A stretch of 64,000 nucleotides of DNA from Beijerinckiaceae bacterium (GTDB lineage Bacteria; Pseudomonadota; Alphaproteobacteria; Rhizobiales; Beijerinckiaceae). Both the position numbers and the translations under genes were made by a program. Location: positions 1,178,001-1,242,000 of the forward strand of contig CP024846.1 of NCBI GenBank assembly GCA_004564215.1, given 5' to 3'. The notes under the pieces were generated by a model, which worked only from the letters and a program-made list of their open reading frames with translations, was not told where the DNA came from and did no database searches. Shown here one piece after another: positions 53,171-63,472 of this stretch (its first letter is position 1; every line of letters starts with the position of its first letter).

Positions 53171-54540
53171 TGCTTTACCTCCCATGAGGTCGTGCCGTCC
53201 TTGTTGTCTTTCAGTGCGATTCCCATTGCGTCGAGTTCGTCGCGGAGCCGGTCGGATTCAGCCCAGTTTTTAGCTGAGCGGGCACTCTTCCGTGCGGTGA
53301 TCCTCTCCTCGATTAAACCGCGGAATATTGCATCAACTGTTTCTTCGCCGACCATATCGTCCATCATGAAACCAAGGAAATTCGCATTGGCGATCAACTC
53401 CTCTCCAGCCCGGTGGTCGCCAGCTTCGAAGCTATTGGTCAGTCGATGCATGATGCTGAGCGCCAAAGGCGTATTAAGATCGTCGTTAAGCGCGTACAAC
53501 AGAGCTTCAGTCGCACGAAAATTTTGCTGACCTACCTTCTGGTCCACTGCAAACCAACGTTTACGGATCGCGTCCGCCTCCTCCAGCGCCTTCACCGTAA
53601 AATCGATCGGCTGCCGATAATGCGTCTTGAGCATAGCCAGCCGCAGCACTTCGCCGGGCCAGGGCCGGCCGCCGAATTTATCGGTGTGCAACAACTCATG
53701 GATCGTCACGAAATTCCCCAGGCTCTTCGACATCTTCTCGCCTTCGACCTGAAGATGGCCATTGTGCATCCAGATATTGGCCATGACCTCATGCCCGAAG
53801 GCCGAGCAGCTTTGCGCGATTTCGTTCTCGTGATGGGGAAACACGAGATCGATCCCGCCGCCATGAATGTCGAAGATTTCGCCCAAATGTTTCCAGCTCA
53901 TCGCCGAACATTCGATATGCCAGCCGGGCCGGCCACGCCCCCACGGACTCTCCCAGCCTGGCTCGTCAGCACTTGCCGGCTTCCACAGCACGAAATCCAT
54001 CGGGCTCCGCTTATAAGGCGCGACCTCGACCCGCGCGCCCGCGATCATCTCGTCGAGCGGGCGCCGTGAGAGCTTGCCGTAACTTGGCATCGAGGGCACG
54101 TCGAACAGCACATGGCCTTCCGCCACATAGGCGTTGCCCTTGGCAAGAAGCCTTTCGATGATCGCAATCATCTGCGTCATATGCTCTGTCGCGCGGGGTT
54201 CGACCGTCGGCGGCAGGCAGCCGAGCGCGTTGGCATCCTCGTGAAAGATCGCTGTCATTTCGTCCGTCAGGACTTTTATATCGATGCCGCGTTCGGCGGC
54301 GCGCGCATTGATCTTGTCGTCGACGTCGGTGATGTTGCGGACATATTTGACGTGGTCCGCGCCATAAGCTTGGCGGAGCAGGCGGAACAGCAGGTCGAAC
54401 ACGATCAACATCCGCCCATTGCCGATGTGCAGATGGTCGTAGACCGTCGGACCGCAGGCGTAGAGACGCGCATTTGTAGCGTCGATCGGCGCGAAGTCTT
54501 CTTTCCGGCGGGTCAGCGTATTATAAAGCCGCAACGACAT
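53167..54540 (-). CDS. cysS: Cysteinyl-tRNA synthetase
   Basis: 457 aa from ATG 54540 ([26 protein letters not shown] upstream). HIGH-type motif [13 protein letters not shown], zinc site including [11 protein letters not shown] with [10 protein letters not shown], and KMSKS motif [11 protein letters not shown] are all present. Cytoplasmic; charges tRNA-Cys. First gene of the overlapping operon. Confidence 0.97.
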   Translation of the reverse strand: MSLRLYNTLTRRKEDFAPIDATNARLYACGPTVYDHLHIGNGRMLIVFDLLFRLLRQAYGADHVKYVRNITDVDDKINARAAERGIDIKVLTDEMTAIFHEDANALGCLPPTVEPRATEHMTQMIAIIERLLAKGNAYVAEGHVLFDVPSMPSYGKLSRRPLDEMIAGARVEVAPYKRSPMDFVLWKPASADEPGWESPWGRGRPGWHIECSAMSWKHLGEIFDIHGGGIDLVFPHHENEIAQSCSAFGHEVMANIWMHNGHLQVEGEKMSKSLGNFVTIHELLHTDKFGGRPWPGEVLRLAMLKTHYRQPIDFTVKALEEADAIRKRWFAVDQKVGQQNFRATEALLYALNDDLNTPLALSIMHRLTNSFEAGDHRAGEELIANANFLGFMMDDMVGEETVDAIFRGLIEERITARKSARSAKNWAESDRLRDELDAMGIALKDNKDGTTSWEVKQ

Positions 54541-54836
54541 ATGTCCCCCAGCGCCTGCTCTGGCCTGGGACATCAAAGTCGAACTCTTTATGAGGACGCG
54601 ACGGCTCCAGCCAGGGGCAAGGCTAACCGTTACAAATAGTGATTAATTGGATGGTTCGGCAAGTGCGGTTGGTGCGCGTCATCACGTGACTATGCGCGCG
54701 AAATCCACTATTGGTCAAGCGCAACGGTAGTGCTGGATCGTCATCCGTCATCGACGCGTTAATAGAATTTTCAAGCGCTTCCGCCACACTAAGGCCCTCG
54801 TGATGCTCTCGTTTTTCCCAAAGTTTTGAGATTTCC

Positions 54837-55193
54837 ATGTCGCTCGCAACCTCTCCGATTACCAAACTGCCCTTCGCCCCCGGCACCCGCCGCAAGTTGT
54901 TTCGCTCGGTTCTATTGGTACTCAGCGTGATTTTGATAGCTTTCGCTCTCAAGCTGTCGGCAAACGCCAAGGAGAGCCGCACTTTGATCATCCCGTCGAA
55001 TGACGGCTATGGCTTCGAGGAATGTCTGAAGGTTGGTTCGGCCTGCGGGATCGTCGTGGCGGATGCGTGGTGCAAGGCGCATGGATTTGCCGCCTCCAAA
55101 ACATTTGGTCCGGCCCAATCGGCAGAGGGACAGATCCAATCGGATGCGGCGCCCGGCTCCTTCAACGTCACCTGCGGCGATGGGGTCGATTAG
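54837..55193 (+). CDS. Hypothetical exported or membrane-anchored protein
   Basis: 118 aa. A basic N-terminus (APGTRRKLFR) precedes one hydrophobic segment (SVLLVLSVILIAFALKLSAN), cut perhaps after NAKA-like NAK. The mature part is small with four Cys (FEECLKVGSACGIVVADAWC...VTCG) that could form disulfides in the periplasm. I do not recognise a named family; similar proteins occur in Rhizobiales from memory. Confidence 0.6.
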   Translation: MSLATSPITKLPFAPGTRRKLFRSVLLVLSVILIAFALKLSANAKESRTLIIPSNDGYGFEECLKVGSACGIVVADAWCKAHGFAASKTFGPAQSAEGQIQSDAAPGSFNVTCGDGVD

Positions 55194-55454
55194 GCCCTAT
55201 TTCGGGCAAGATCGGCGCGATACCAAATAGATAGGCATGATCGGCTCAGCTCTGAAACGATCATGCTGCTTGGCCGCCCCTCCCAAATCATCGCGCTCCC
55301 GCGTCTCCGCCGCCACCTTGGCCGTGGTCGCAATGTGGTCACGGTAAGACCATGAACGCACGCCAAATTGGCGGCCCGACACAAATGCCGGCTTGGCAGG
55401 CGACCCCCGAGTGAGCAATGTCTCTTCCGCGAGCAGTGCTCCCAAGAGACGTGC

Positions 55455-56570
55455 ATGAACACTACGCCAGGCGATCGTTTTGCCCTCCCATCCTGTTTCA
55501 GGCGCCTTGGCGCCTATGCGTGGATATTTTTGGGCGCCGCCATTTTTGCCCTGCTGCCGGTTCCGGTGCCTGCCCAGCCAATCGATTGCGCTCAGTTCGC
55601 CGCGCAGATCAATGCGATTGGGACGACGGCTCCGCGGCGGTCCACCCATTATGGAAGCGGCGCGCAGAAACAACGCGAGGAGCTTGACCGCACGATCAAA
55701 TATGCGCGGTCGCTCGGCTGCAACCGGCAGCAAATTTTTTTCCTCGATCCCGCAGCCGCGCAATGTCCGAGCCTCAATGCAAAAATTCAGCAAATGCAGG
55801 CCAGCCTTGGTCAGGCCGAAGGTGGCGGCGATCCGGGAGCGAACGCCGCGCTTAAGCGGCAGCTGACCGAGCGCTTCAATGCCTCCTGCCGGGGACAGCC
55901 TCAGCCGCGCGCCAACCCGCGAAATTTTTTCGAGGCGCTGTTCGGCGTCTTTACGCCCAACCAGAACCCGTTCGGGCAACCGCCCAACGAACAAATGGTC
56001 CACGCGCCCGACGAAGATCTGACCCCCCGTGGAGGGTCGCAAGCGGTTTGTGTCCGCGAATGCGACGGCGGATTCTTCCCGCTCAACGTATCGGCGCGGG
56101 AAGGCGATCCGAGCCAGCTCGAGGATCTTTGCGAGGCCCTCTGCCCCAACACTCCGGTCCGCGTCTACACGCGTTCGCCCCATAATGAAATCGCCACGGC
56201 GGTCTCGCTCAGCGGCGACGCCTATGCAAATCTCCCCAACGCGCTGGCCTTTCAGAAGCGCTTCGATCCCGCCTGCACCTGCAAACCACCCGGGCAATCC
56301 TGGGCCGAAGCGCTCTTGGGAGCGGAACGCGTGCTCGGGCGCGCCCGCGAGCGCAACACGGATATTACCGTGACCCCGGAAAAATCCCTCGAATTATCGC
56401 GGCCGAAACCCGACAAGACGACCCAACAAAAGCTCGGGAGCCAACCCTCTCCCCCAGGCCCGGATCTTGAAGCCGGTGAGGATCACTCCGTCGCGAAAAC
56501 GGAAACCCAGGAAATCACCGGACCGGACGGCGTCAAGCGGCGCGTCCGGATAATCGTGCCGCCGCTTTAA
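55455..56570 (+). CDS. Exported DUF2865 protein
   Basis: 371 aa from ATG 55455. A signal segment ([20 protein letters not shown]) is followed by [13 protein letters not shown]. The DUF2865 core carries [16 protein letters not shown] and [18 protein letters not shown] with paired cysteines. The C-terminus is Pro/charged. Periplasmic, function unknown, restricted to alphaproteobacteria. Its last 38 bases overlap the convergent gltX. Confidence 0.82.
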   Translation: MNTTPGDRFALPSCFRRLGAYAWIFLGAAIFALLPVPVPAQPIDCAQFAAQINAIGTTAPRRSTHYGSGAQKQREELDRTIKYARSLGCNRQQIFFLDPAAAQCPSLNAKIQQMQASLGQAEGGGDPGANAALKRQLTERFNASCRGQPQPRANPRNFFEALFGVFTPNQNPFGQPPNEQMVHAPDEDLTPRGGSQAVCVRECDGGFFPLNVSAREGDPSQLEDLCEALCPNTPVRVYTRSPHNEIATAVSLSGDAYANLPNALAFQKRFDPACTCKPPGQSWAEALLGAERVLGRARERNTDITVTPEKSLELSRPKPDKTTQQKLGSQPSPPGPDLEAGEDHSVAKTETQEITGPDGVKRRVRIIVPPL

Positions 56571-57885
56571 GCTTGCCGATCAACGGTAACAGGGCTGCGA
56601 GTTCTGGCCCGGTGTCGCGCCCGGTGAGCGCAAGCCGCAAGGGGTGGAACAGGGCCTTTCCCTTGCGGCCGGTCAAATCCTTCAGACTCTTGGTCCAATC
56701 GGCCCAGACGGTTTCCCCCCAAGGCTCTTCCGGCAAGGTCTCACGGGCAGCCGCCAGAAATTCCGCGTCCTCGATGACCGGCTCGACAGTACCTTCGACC
56801 ATTCGCCAATAATCGACGACTTCAAGGAAAGTCGAAAGATTTCCGCGCGTGGCCAGCCAGAAGGGCTTGGCTTTGTAACCGATGATGTCATGCGTCTGAA
56901 GCCGTTCCCGGACCGCTTCGTACTCCAAATTATGCAGCGTGCGCGCCGAGAGTTGAGCCAACTCGACCGGGTCGAACCGTGCAAGGCTGCGGGACAGATG
57001 GGCAAGGTCGAGCGATGCAACAAGTTCGCTGAGACTTGCGATCGGATGAAGCGCGCTCGAAGAGCCTGTCAGGACAGCGGCGGCGGCCACCGCGAGGGAT
57101 TCAATTCCGGAGTCACGCAACCCGCCGATCGACAATGACCCGGAGCGTTTCGACAGCGCTTCTCCGCTGGCCGAAACCAGAAGATTGTGATGCCCGAAAG
57201 ACGGTGCTTTGCCCGGACCGGCCAAGAACTCAAAAAGCTGAATTTGGACCGCAGTATTGGTCACATGGTCCTCGCCGCGGATGACATCGGTGATTTTCTG
57301 CTCGATGTCATCGACCACGGACGGCAAGGTGTAGAGAAAAGTGCCGTCCTCGCGCAATAGCACGGGGTCGGAGAGCGAGGCGCAATCGATATGGCTTTCG
57401 CCGCGCACCAGATCGGTCCAGCGCACAATTTCAGGCTCGAGTTTGAAGCGCCAATGCGGCCGTTTGCCTTCGGCCTCGAGCCGGGCCCGATCCGCGCCAT
57501 TCAGAGCGAGGGCGGCCCGGTCATAGACCGGTGGCAGGCCCCTTGCCTGCTGGCGTTTGCGCTTCCGCTCCAGTTCCTCGGCGCTTTCGTAACAGGGATA
57601 TAGCCGTCCCCCGTCGCGGAGCTTTTCGGCGGCGGCGTTATAAAGCGCGATTCGTCCTGATTGGCGCAAAGTCACATCCGGGACAATGCCCAGCCAGGCG
57701 AGATCGACCTCGATCGCCTGGGCGTACCCCTCTTTTGAACGCTCCACATCAGTGTCATCGAACCGAAGAACAAATTCGCCATGGTACTTTTTTGCATAGA
57801 GGAAGTTCAAAAGCGCCGTCCGGGCGTTTCCGATGTGAATACGGCCGGTCGGCGATGGGGCGAAGCGGACGATGGGGTGCGGCAT
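56533..57885 (-). CDS. gltX: Glutamyl-tRNA synthetase
   Basis: 450 aa. HIGH motif in [40 protein letters not shown], and KMSKS-equivalent [19 protein letters not shown]. The second-copy type of alphaproteobacteria often has LSKR as here, so this may be GltX2, which can serve tRNA-Gln as well. Cytoplasmic. Confidence 0.93.
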   Translation of the reverse strand: MPHPIVRFAPSPTGRIHIGNARTALLNFLYAKKYHGEFVLRFDDTDVERSKEGYAQAIEVDLAWLGIVPDVTLRQSGRIALYNAAAEKLRDGGRLYPCYESAEELERKRKRQQARGLPPVYDRAALALNGADRARLEAEGKRPHWRFKLEPEIVRWTDLVRGESHIDCASLSDPVLLREDGTFLYTLPSVVDDIEQKITDVIRGEDHVTNTAVQIQLFEFLAGPGKAPSFGHHNLLVSASGEALSKRSGSLSIGGLRDSGIESLAVAAAAVLTGSSSALHPIASLSELVASLDLAHLSRSLARFDPVELAQLSARTLHNLEYEAVRERLQTHDIIGYKAKPFWLATRGNLSTFLEVVDYWRMVEGTVEPVIEDAEFLAAARETLPEEPWGETVWADWTKSLKDLTGRKGKALFHPLRLALTGRDTGPELAALLPLIGKLKAAARLSGRAA

Positions 57886-58089
57886 GGGGGTCCTGATCTA
57901 CGGAATCACGGAATTGCGCGCCAAATGCCGAATTAGAGCTTGTTCACTGCAATTCATCGAGGGCGACCATTCGGACTTACTAAAAGACCGCCGGTCGCAT
58001 TTCAATAAGTATCTGAATATCTGTGCGTTTCCAGCATAGGCTTCAAACGCTCGTCGGCGATCAGATACCGGCTCGGGAGCTCGACGACG

Positions 58090-59229
58090 ATGACGATGGC
58101 ATATGCGGCGGCCTGGTTCTGTGTCTTCTTAACATGCCTCAATCTGATCAGTATCGGGATTGCGGCCATCAGGACAAAGCGTCGTGGCGCGCCCCTCGCC
58201 CCGCCCAGCGCCGGTCCGGGCGTCAGTCTGGTCCGGCCGGTCTGCGGGCTCGACAATTTTTGTGAAGAGACCTTGGAATCGGGTTTTCACCTCGATTATC
58301 CGAATTATGAAATAATTTTTTGCGTAGCGCGGGCCAATGATCCGGTCGTGCCGGTCGTCCGGCGCCTCATGGCGCGCCATCCGAATGTGCCGGCGCAGTT
58401 GATCGTGGGCGATGAAAAGGTCAGCCCCAATCCAAAATTGAACAATTGCGTCCGTGGCTGGGACGCGGCGCGCCATGATTGGATCATTCTCGCCGACTCC
58501 AATGTCCTGATGCCGAAAGATTATATCCAAAATCTTCTGGCCAGTTGGCGACGCGATACGGGGCTCGTCTGCTCGATGCCGCTTGGCTCGCGGCCGCAAA
58601 ATCTTTGGGCCGAACTCGAATGCGCTTTTCTCAACACTTTTGAAGCGCGCTGGCAATATTGTGCCGAAGCCGTGGGCCAGGGATTCGCCCAGGGCAAAAC
58701 AATGTTGTGGCGGCGCGAGGTCTTGGAAGCCGGCGGCGGAATCCGGGCGCTGGCCGCCGAAATCGCGGAAGATGCAGCCTCGACGAAGCTTGTGCGTCAG
58801 CAGGGCCTTTGCATCAATCTCGTCGACGACCCGTTCGAGCAGCCGCTTGGCTTTCGTGCCCTCAAGGACGTCTGGCACCGGCAGGTGCGCTGGGCCCGGA
58901 TGCGGCGCAAAACATTTCCGGCGTTTTATGCCACTGAAATCGTCGCCGGCGCTGCGCTGCCGTTTTTGGCCGCAACCTATGCTGCTTTTGCGCTCGACAT
59001 CAACACCGGAGCCGCTCTGCTCAGCTTCGCGCTCGCCTGGTACGGCCCCGAAACGCTGTTGGCCCTGGCCGCAGGATGGCATTTTTCGAAGCGCATGCCG
59101 CTGCTCTTTCTATGCCGCGACCTGATGCTCCCCATCATCTACATAGATGCATGGTGCATCGACCAATTCGTGTGGCGCGGCGTTGAAATGGACCTCCGGG
59201 AAGAGGTTCCGAGCATTGAGCAAGGCTAA
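58090..59229 (+). CDS. GT21 ceramide/hopanoid-type glucosyltransferase
   Basis: 379 aa. An N-terminal membrane helix (AYAAAWFCVFLTCLNLISIG) is followed by VSLVRPVCGLDNFCEETLES, the D1/D2 region PKLNNCVRGWDAARHDWIIL(ADSN) and the (Q/R)xxRW motif HRQVRWARM, then C-terminal membrane helices. This is the ceramide glucosyltransferase pattern; the hopanoid enzyme HpnI belongs to the same family. No other hopanoid gene is adjacent, so the acceptor lipid is open. Confidence 0.87.
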   Translation: MTMAYAAAWFCVFLTCLNLISIGIAAIRTKRRGAPLAPPSAGPGVSLVRPVCGLDNFCEETLESGFHLDYPNYEIIFCVARANDPVVPVVRRLMARHPNVPAQLIVGDEKVSPNPKLNNCVRGWDAARHDWIILADSNVLMPKDYIQNLLASWRRDTGLVCSMPLGSRPQNLWAELECAFLNTFEARWQYCAEAVGQGFAQGKTMLWRREVLEAGGGIRALAAEIAEDAASTKLVRQQGLCINLVDDPFEQPLGFRALKDVWHRQVRWARMRRKTFPAFYATEIVAGAALPFLAATYAAFALDINTGAALLSFALAWYGPETLLALAAGWHFSKRMPLLFLCRDLMLPIIYIDAWCIDQFVWRGVEMDLREEVPSIEQG

Positions 59230-59261
59230 CAGCCACCAAAGACAGTTGCTTGCAACGTGCG

Positions 59262-59429
59262 CTAAATTCCCCAGCCCTTCGGCGGGATATGCAACGGCCT
59301 GATTTCGAAGCTTCGGACAACGGCTTCCGGCCCCGAACCAGCCCTAAAATCCTGCCATAAACCCAGCACGCCATAAGCGGTGACCATGCCAATGGTGGCA
59401 ACTTCCAGGAAAATCAGGATCCGGCGCAT
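59262..59429 (-). CDS. 55-aa small membrane protein
   Basis: ATG at 59429 has GAGGA seven bases upstream. The product starts MRRILIFLEVATIGMVTAYG, with one membrane segment, then a soluble tail with EAVVRSFEIRPLHIPPKGWG. It is convergent with the GT21 gene, 32 bp apart. Function unknown. Confidence 0.65.
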   Translation of the reverse strand: MRRILIFLEVATIGMVTAYGVLGLWQDFRAGSGPEAVVRSFEIRPLHIPPKGWGI

Positions 59430-59628
59430 GAGCTATTCCTCATTCCGTTAAGGGGATGCAGGGGCATCTATGCGCAAGCAAGAAATATGCCGAACCGCCA
59501 CCTGCGAACACTTAATATCGCTCGTGGCCTTCAAAAGTTCCAAAGGCCCGCCAAAAGCGCGGCCCCGCTTGTGGCCACAAGACAATTGTCGCTGGAGATG
59601 ACGTCCGGCCGCCCCTTGGATGCCGCCA

Positions 59629-59922
59629 TCAGCAATTGCTGCAGATGCTGCGCCCTTGCAGGCTGTCGGAATCGATGATTTTGCGCTCGACGTGCGAAGT
59701 GCCCACGTCCGGAGCAAGGCTCGGGCGTGGAACGGTCTGTCCCGTCGATGTCACGAATTTCCGGTTCAGCGGAACCGCCCCGTTCAAATAATCCTGACCG
59801 AGGGGCCATGGCCCGTTCTGCTCGGACGTGAGGCCCAATGCAGCCGAACTATCGGTTTGGGCGTAAGCGACCATCGTCCAACCGGCCGCAAAAAATAGGA
59901 AAACCAAAAATATCTTGAGCAT
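59629..59922 (-). CDS. Small exported protein
   Basis: 97 aa. Signal peptide MLKIFLVFLFFAAGWTMVAY cut likely after AYA, with a GGGAGGGGGG run upstream of the ATG. The mature part is about 76 residues (DYLNGAVPLNRKFVTSTGQT) and ends with CSNC. No family recognised; probably periplasmic. Confidence 0.6.
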   Translation of the reverse strand: MLKIFLVFLFFAAGWTMVAYAQTDSSAALGLTSEQNGPWPLGQDYLNGAVPLNRKFVTSTGQTVPRPSLAPDVGTSHVERKIIDSDSLQGRSICSNC

Positions 59923-60023
59923 CGCGACGTCCCCCCTCCCATTCTGACAGAACGCTGCAGGCGCTGAGAGGTTTCTTGTTCGCGTTCACTTTTGAGGTCG
60001 GATTGACCCAATCCAGCCAATCC

Positions 60024-61748
60024 TCAGCCATCCTCCGGAGCCGGCAGGCCCCTGGTAGGGGTCTTTGCCGCCATTCCGGGATCGCGGAACAGATTGACGA
60101 TCGGATAGCGCCGGTCCCGGCCGAAATTCTTCTTGGTCACCTTGACGCCCGGTGCTGACTGGCGGCGCTTATATTCCGCCAGATTGAGAAGCTTTTCGAT
60201 TTTCTTCACGGTTTCAAGCTCGTGGCCCAAAGCCACGACGTCGGAAATCCGCATTTCCTTTTCGACCAGCCCTTCGAGGATCGCGTCGAGCACCTCATAG
60301 GGCGGCAGCGAATCCTCATCCTTCTGGTTCTCGCGCAATTCGGCGGAGGGCGGCTTGGTCAAAATATTTCGGGCGATCACCTCGCCGCCAGGCCCTAGCG
60401 CATCCGCCGGTTTCCAGCGGTTGCGTAATTCCGAAAGACGAAACACCTCCATTTTGTAAATATCCTTGATCGGATTGAAGCCGCCGTTCATGTCGCCATA
60501 AATCGTCGCATAGCCGACCGACATCTCCGACTTGTTGCCGGTCGTGACCAGCATCGGACCGAATTTATTGGAAACCGACATCAGCACCGTGCCGCGGACC
60601 CGGCTCTGGATATTTTCTTCCGTCGTCCCCGGCTGGGTACCCTTGAAGATAGGCGCGAGGATTTTTTCAAATCCATCGACGGCCGGCGCGATTGGCAGAA
60701 TATCGTAGCGAACCCCCAGCGCGCGGGCACAATGCTCGGCGTCCGCCAAGGATTCATTCGAGGTAAAGCGATAGGGCAACATGATGCAATGGACGCGGTC
60801 CGGGCCGAGGGCGTCCACCGCAATCGCGGCGCAGAGCGCGGAATCGACCCCGCCCGAAAGCCCCATGACGATGCCGGGGAAGCCATTCTTGTTCACATAG
60901 TCCCGAAGCCCGAGGACACAGGCAGCGTAATCGGCCTCATCGCCCTCTTCGATGGGCGAACGGGGTCCCTCCACGCAGACAAAGCCATGGGCGCGGCGCT
61001 CCCAAACCGTCTTGGCGACCGTCGCCGAAAAAGCCGGAAGCTGAAAGGCGAGCGTCGAATCGGCATTGAGCCCAAACGAGGCGCCATCGAAGACGAGCTC
61101 ATCCTGGCCGCCATATTGGTTCAGATAGATGAGCGGCAATTTGCTCTCGACAACGCGCGAAACCGCGACCGACAGGCGCTCGTCCGTCTTGCCCCGCCAA
61201 TAAGGGGAGCCATTCGGAACCAGGAGAATCTCGCCGCCGGTTTCGGCGATGCACTCGACCGGATCCGGACCCCAAATATCCTCGCAGATCGGAATGCCGA
61301 TGCGCACGCCCTTGAATACCACGGGCCCGGGCATAGGCCCCGGCGAAAACACCCGCTTTTCGTCAAAAACGCCGTAATTCGGTAAATCGACCTTGAACCG
61401 GATCGCCTCGATCCGCCCTTTTTCGAGGAGGGCATAGGCATTGTAACGGCGCCCGTTCTCGGCCCATGGCAGCCCCACGAGAATCGCGGGCCCGCCATCG
61501 GCCGTATCGGCCGCAATCTCCTCGCAAGCGGCGCGGCAGGCCTCGACGAACGCCGGCTTCAAGACGAGGTCTTCGGGCGGATAGCCCGCAAGGAAGAGTT
61601 CCGAGAACATCACCAGATCGGCGCCGAAGGCAGCCGCTTCCCGGCGAGCGGCCCGAATCCGCGCAAGATTGCCGGCGACGTCGCCGACCGTGCAATCGAT
61701 TTGCGCCAAGCCGATAACAAGACGCTGTGCGGGGAGATCTGCGCTCAT
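60024..61748 (-). CDS. nadE: Glutamine-dependent NAD+ synthetase
   Basis: 574 aa. The N-terminal nitrilase-type glutaminase domain (about 8-265) has Glu in MFSELFLAGYPPEDL and catalytic Cys in GIPICEDIWGPDP. The C-terminal ATP-pyrophosphatase domain has GLSGGVDSALCAAIAVDALG and TGNKSEMSVGYATIYGDMNG. It amidates nicotinic acid adenine dinucleotide to NAD+. It lies downstream of the class II DAHP synthase gene, separated by that gene's terminator. Confidence 0.96.
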   Translation of the reverse strand: MSADLPAQRLVIGLAQIDCTVGDVAGNLARIRAARREAAAFGADLVMFSELFLAGYPPEDLVLKPAFVEACRAACEEIAADTADGGPAILVGLPWAENGRRYNAYALLEKGRIEAIRFKVDLPNYGVFDEKRVFSPGPMPGPVVFKGVRIGIPICEDIWGPDPVECIAETGGEILLVPNGSPYWRGKTDERLSVAVSRVVESKLPLIYLNQYGGQDELVFDGASFGLNADSTLAFQLPAFSATVAKTVWERRAHGFVCVEGPRSPIEEGDEADYAACVLGLRDYVNKNGFPGIVMGLSGGVDSALCAAIAVDALGPDRVHCIMLPYRFTSNESLADAEHCARALGVRYDILPIAPAVDGFEKILAPIFKGTQPGTTEENIQSRVRGTVLMSVSNKFGPMLVTTGNKSEMSVGYATIYGDMNGGFNPIKDIYKMEVFRLSELRNRWKPADALGPGGEVIARNILTKPPSAELRENQKDEDSLPPYEVLDAILEGLVEKEMRISDVVALGHELETVKKIEKLLNLAEYKRRQSAPGVKVTKKNFGRDRRYPIVNLFRDPGMAAKTPTRGLPAPEDG

Positions 61749-61768
61749 TTCGAGCCTGTCCGGCGCTC

Positions 61769-61810
61769 AAAAACATGATCGGCGAAAGCGGAGGCGGCTC
61801 GCCGATCATG
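61769..61810 (-). terminator. Intrinsic terminator of the DAHP synthase gene
   Basis: On the minus strand a 12-bp perfect stem (61799-61810 with 61774-61785) with a 13-base loop is followed by five T. It lies between the DAHP synthase stop and the nadE start. Confidence 0.75.
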
Positions 61811-61890
61811 CGAAAATAAAATCAAGGAGTCCGCGCCCATCGAGGCAAGACGCTTCACCGGCAGCTCACGCAAGCAACTCTCTTGGCAGT

Positions 61891-63279
61891 CTATTCCGCC
61901 GCATCGGCCTGACCGCGGCCGCGTTCGATCCGTTCCGCCTTGAGCAGTTCGGCGACAAGAAAGGCCACTTCAATCGATTGCTCGGCATTGAGCCTTGGAT
62001 CGCAATAGGTGTGGTAGCGATCGCGCAGATCGGATTCCGATATGGCGCGCGCGCCGCCGATGCATTCGGTGACATTTTTCCCGGTCATTTCGAGATGCAC
62101 GCCACCGGCATAAGTGCCCTCGGCCCGGTGAACCGTGAAGAACGTGCGGATCTCGCTCATGATTCGGTCGAACGGCCGGGTCTTGTATCCGCCGGTCGCC
62201 TTGACCGTGTTGCCATGCATCGGATCGCAGGACCAAACGACGCTGCGGCCTTCCTTCTTCACGGCGCGGACGAGCGCAGGCAAATGATCGGCCGCCTTGT
62301 CGGCGCCGAAACGGCAGATCAAGGTCAGGCGGCCAGCTTCATTGGCTGGATTTAGAATATCGATCAGTGTCAGCAATTCGTCGGGCGACAGCGTCGGGCC
62401 GCATTTGAGGCCGAGCGGATTTTTGACGCCCCGCGCATATTCGACATGGGCGTGGTCTGGATGGCGGGTGCGGTCGCCGATCCAAATCATATGGCCGGAT
62501 GTCGCATAATGGTCGCCCGTCGTCGAATCGATGCGGGTCAGCGCTTGCTCATAACCGAGCAGCAAGGCCTCGTGCGACGTATAGAAATCCGTCTGCCGCA
62601 ACTCCTGATGCGCCTCGGGGTCGAGGCCGATGGCACGCATGAAGCCGAGCGTCTCGGTGATACGATCCGCGAGTTCCTGGTAGCGCGCCGATTGCGGACT
62701 GTCCTTGATGAAGCCGAGCATCCAGCCGTGCGCATTTTCAAGATTGGCATAGCCGCCCGACGCAAAAGCGCGAAGCAGGTTCAAGGTCGCCGCCGACTGA
62801 CGGTAAGCCATCAACTGGCGCGCGGGATCGGGCGCCCGCGCGCGCCCGTTGAAAGCGATGTCGTTGACGATATCGCCGCGATAGCTCGGCAGCTCCACCC
62901 CGTCGATCTTTTCGGTCGGCGCCGAACGCGGCTTGGCAAATTGCCCCGCGATCCGCCCAAGCTTCACGACCGGCAGAGCGGCGGCAAAGGTCGTCACCAC
63001 CGCCATTTGCAAAAACACGCGAAAAAAGTCGCGGATATTGTCGGCCGCGTGTTCGGCAAAGCTTTCGGCGCAATCGCCGCCTTGCAAAAGGAAGGCCTCG
63101 CCTTCGGCGACCTTGCCCAGCATACGCTTAAGCTTGCGGGCCTCGCCTGCAAACACCAGTGGCGGAAAGCCCGCGAGCTGGCCCTCGACTTCGGCGAGCG
63201 CCGCCAGGTCGGAATAATCAGGCACTTGCTCGATCGGCTTGCCTCTCCAACTGGCTGGCGACCAGCTTTCGGTGGGCAT
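61891..63279 (-). CDS. Class II 3-deoxy-D-arabino-heptulosonate 7-phosphate synthase
   Basis: 462 aa from ATG 63279, chosen for its AGGGAG eight bases upstream; two further in-frame ATG/GTG lie close above. Plant-type DAHP synthase: [20 protein letters not shown] at the start, [60 protein letters not shown] and [14 protein letters not shown]. It condenses phosphoenolpyruvate and erythrose 4-phosphate, the first step of aromatic amino-acid synthesis. Confidence 0.95.
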   Translation of the reverse strand: MPTESWSPASWRGKPIEQVPDYSDLAALAEVEGQLAGFPPLVFAGEARKLKRMLGKVAEGEAFLLQGGDCAESFAEHAADNIRDFFRVFLQMAVVTTFAAALPVVKLGRIAGQFAKPRSAPTEKIDGVELPSYRGDIVNDIAFNGRARAPDPARQLMAYRQSAATLNLLRAFASGGYANLENAHGWMLGFIKDSPQSARYQELADRITETLGFMRAIGLDPEAHQELRQTDFYTSHEALLLGYEQALTRIDSTTGDHYATSGHMIWIGDRTRHPDHAHVEYARGVKNPLGLKCGPTLSPDELLTLIDILNPANEAGRLTLICRFGADKAADHLPALVRAVKKEGRSVVWSCDPMHGNTVKATGGYKTRPFDRIMSEIRTFFTVHRAEGTYAGGVHLEMTGKNVTECIGGARAISESDLRDRYHTYCDPRLNAEQSIEVAFLVAELLKAERIERGRGQADAAE

Positions 63280-63472
63280 ATCCATAACTCCCTGTGCGAG
63301 GCTCACGTCGCCTTGCCGAAATTCAATCCACGGTCCCGTACCGTCGACCTCACCGTTCCGCCTCGCAAAGGGGCGATTGGAAAATGTCGGCCGGATCGCT
63401 TATCCGAGATCCGTCGTACAGGACAAGTCCTTATAGCGCGGTTTTTGCAAATGGCGACAGGCTTCCGGACCG

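Noticed and set aside
55197..56297. Minus-strand open frame overlapping the DUF2865 gene
   Set aside because: The plus strand has a signal peptide and the DUF2865 Cys pattern; the minus-strand product has no recognisable domain.
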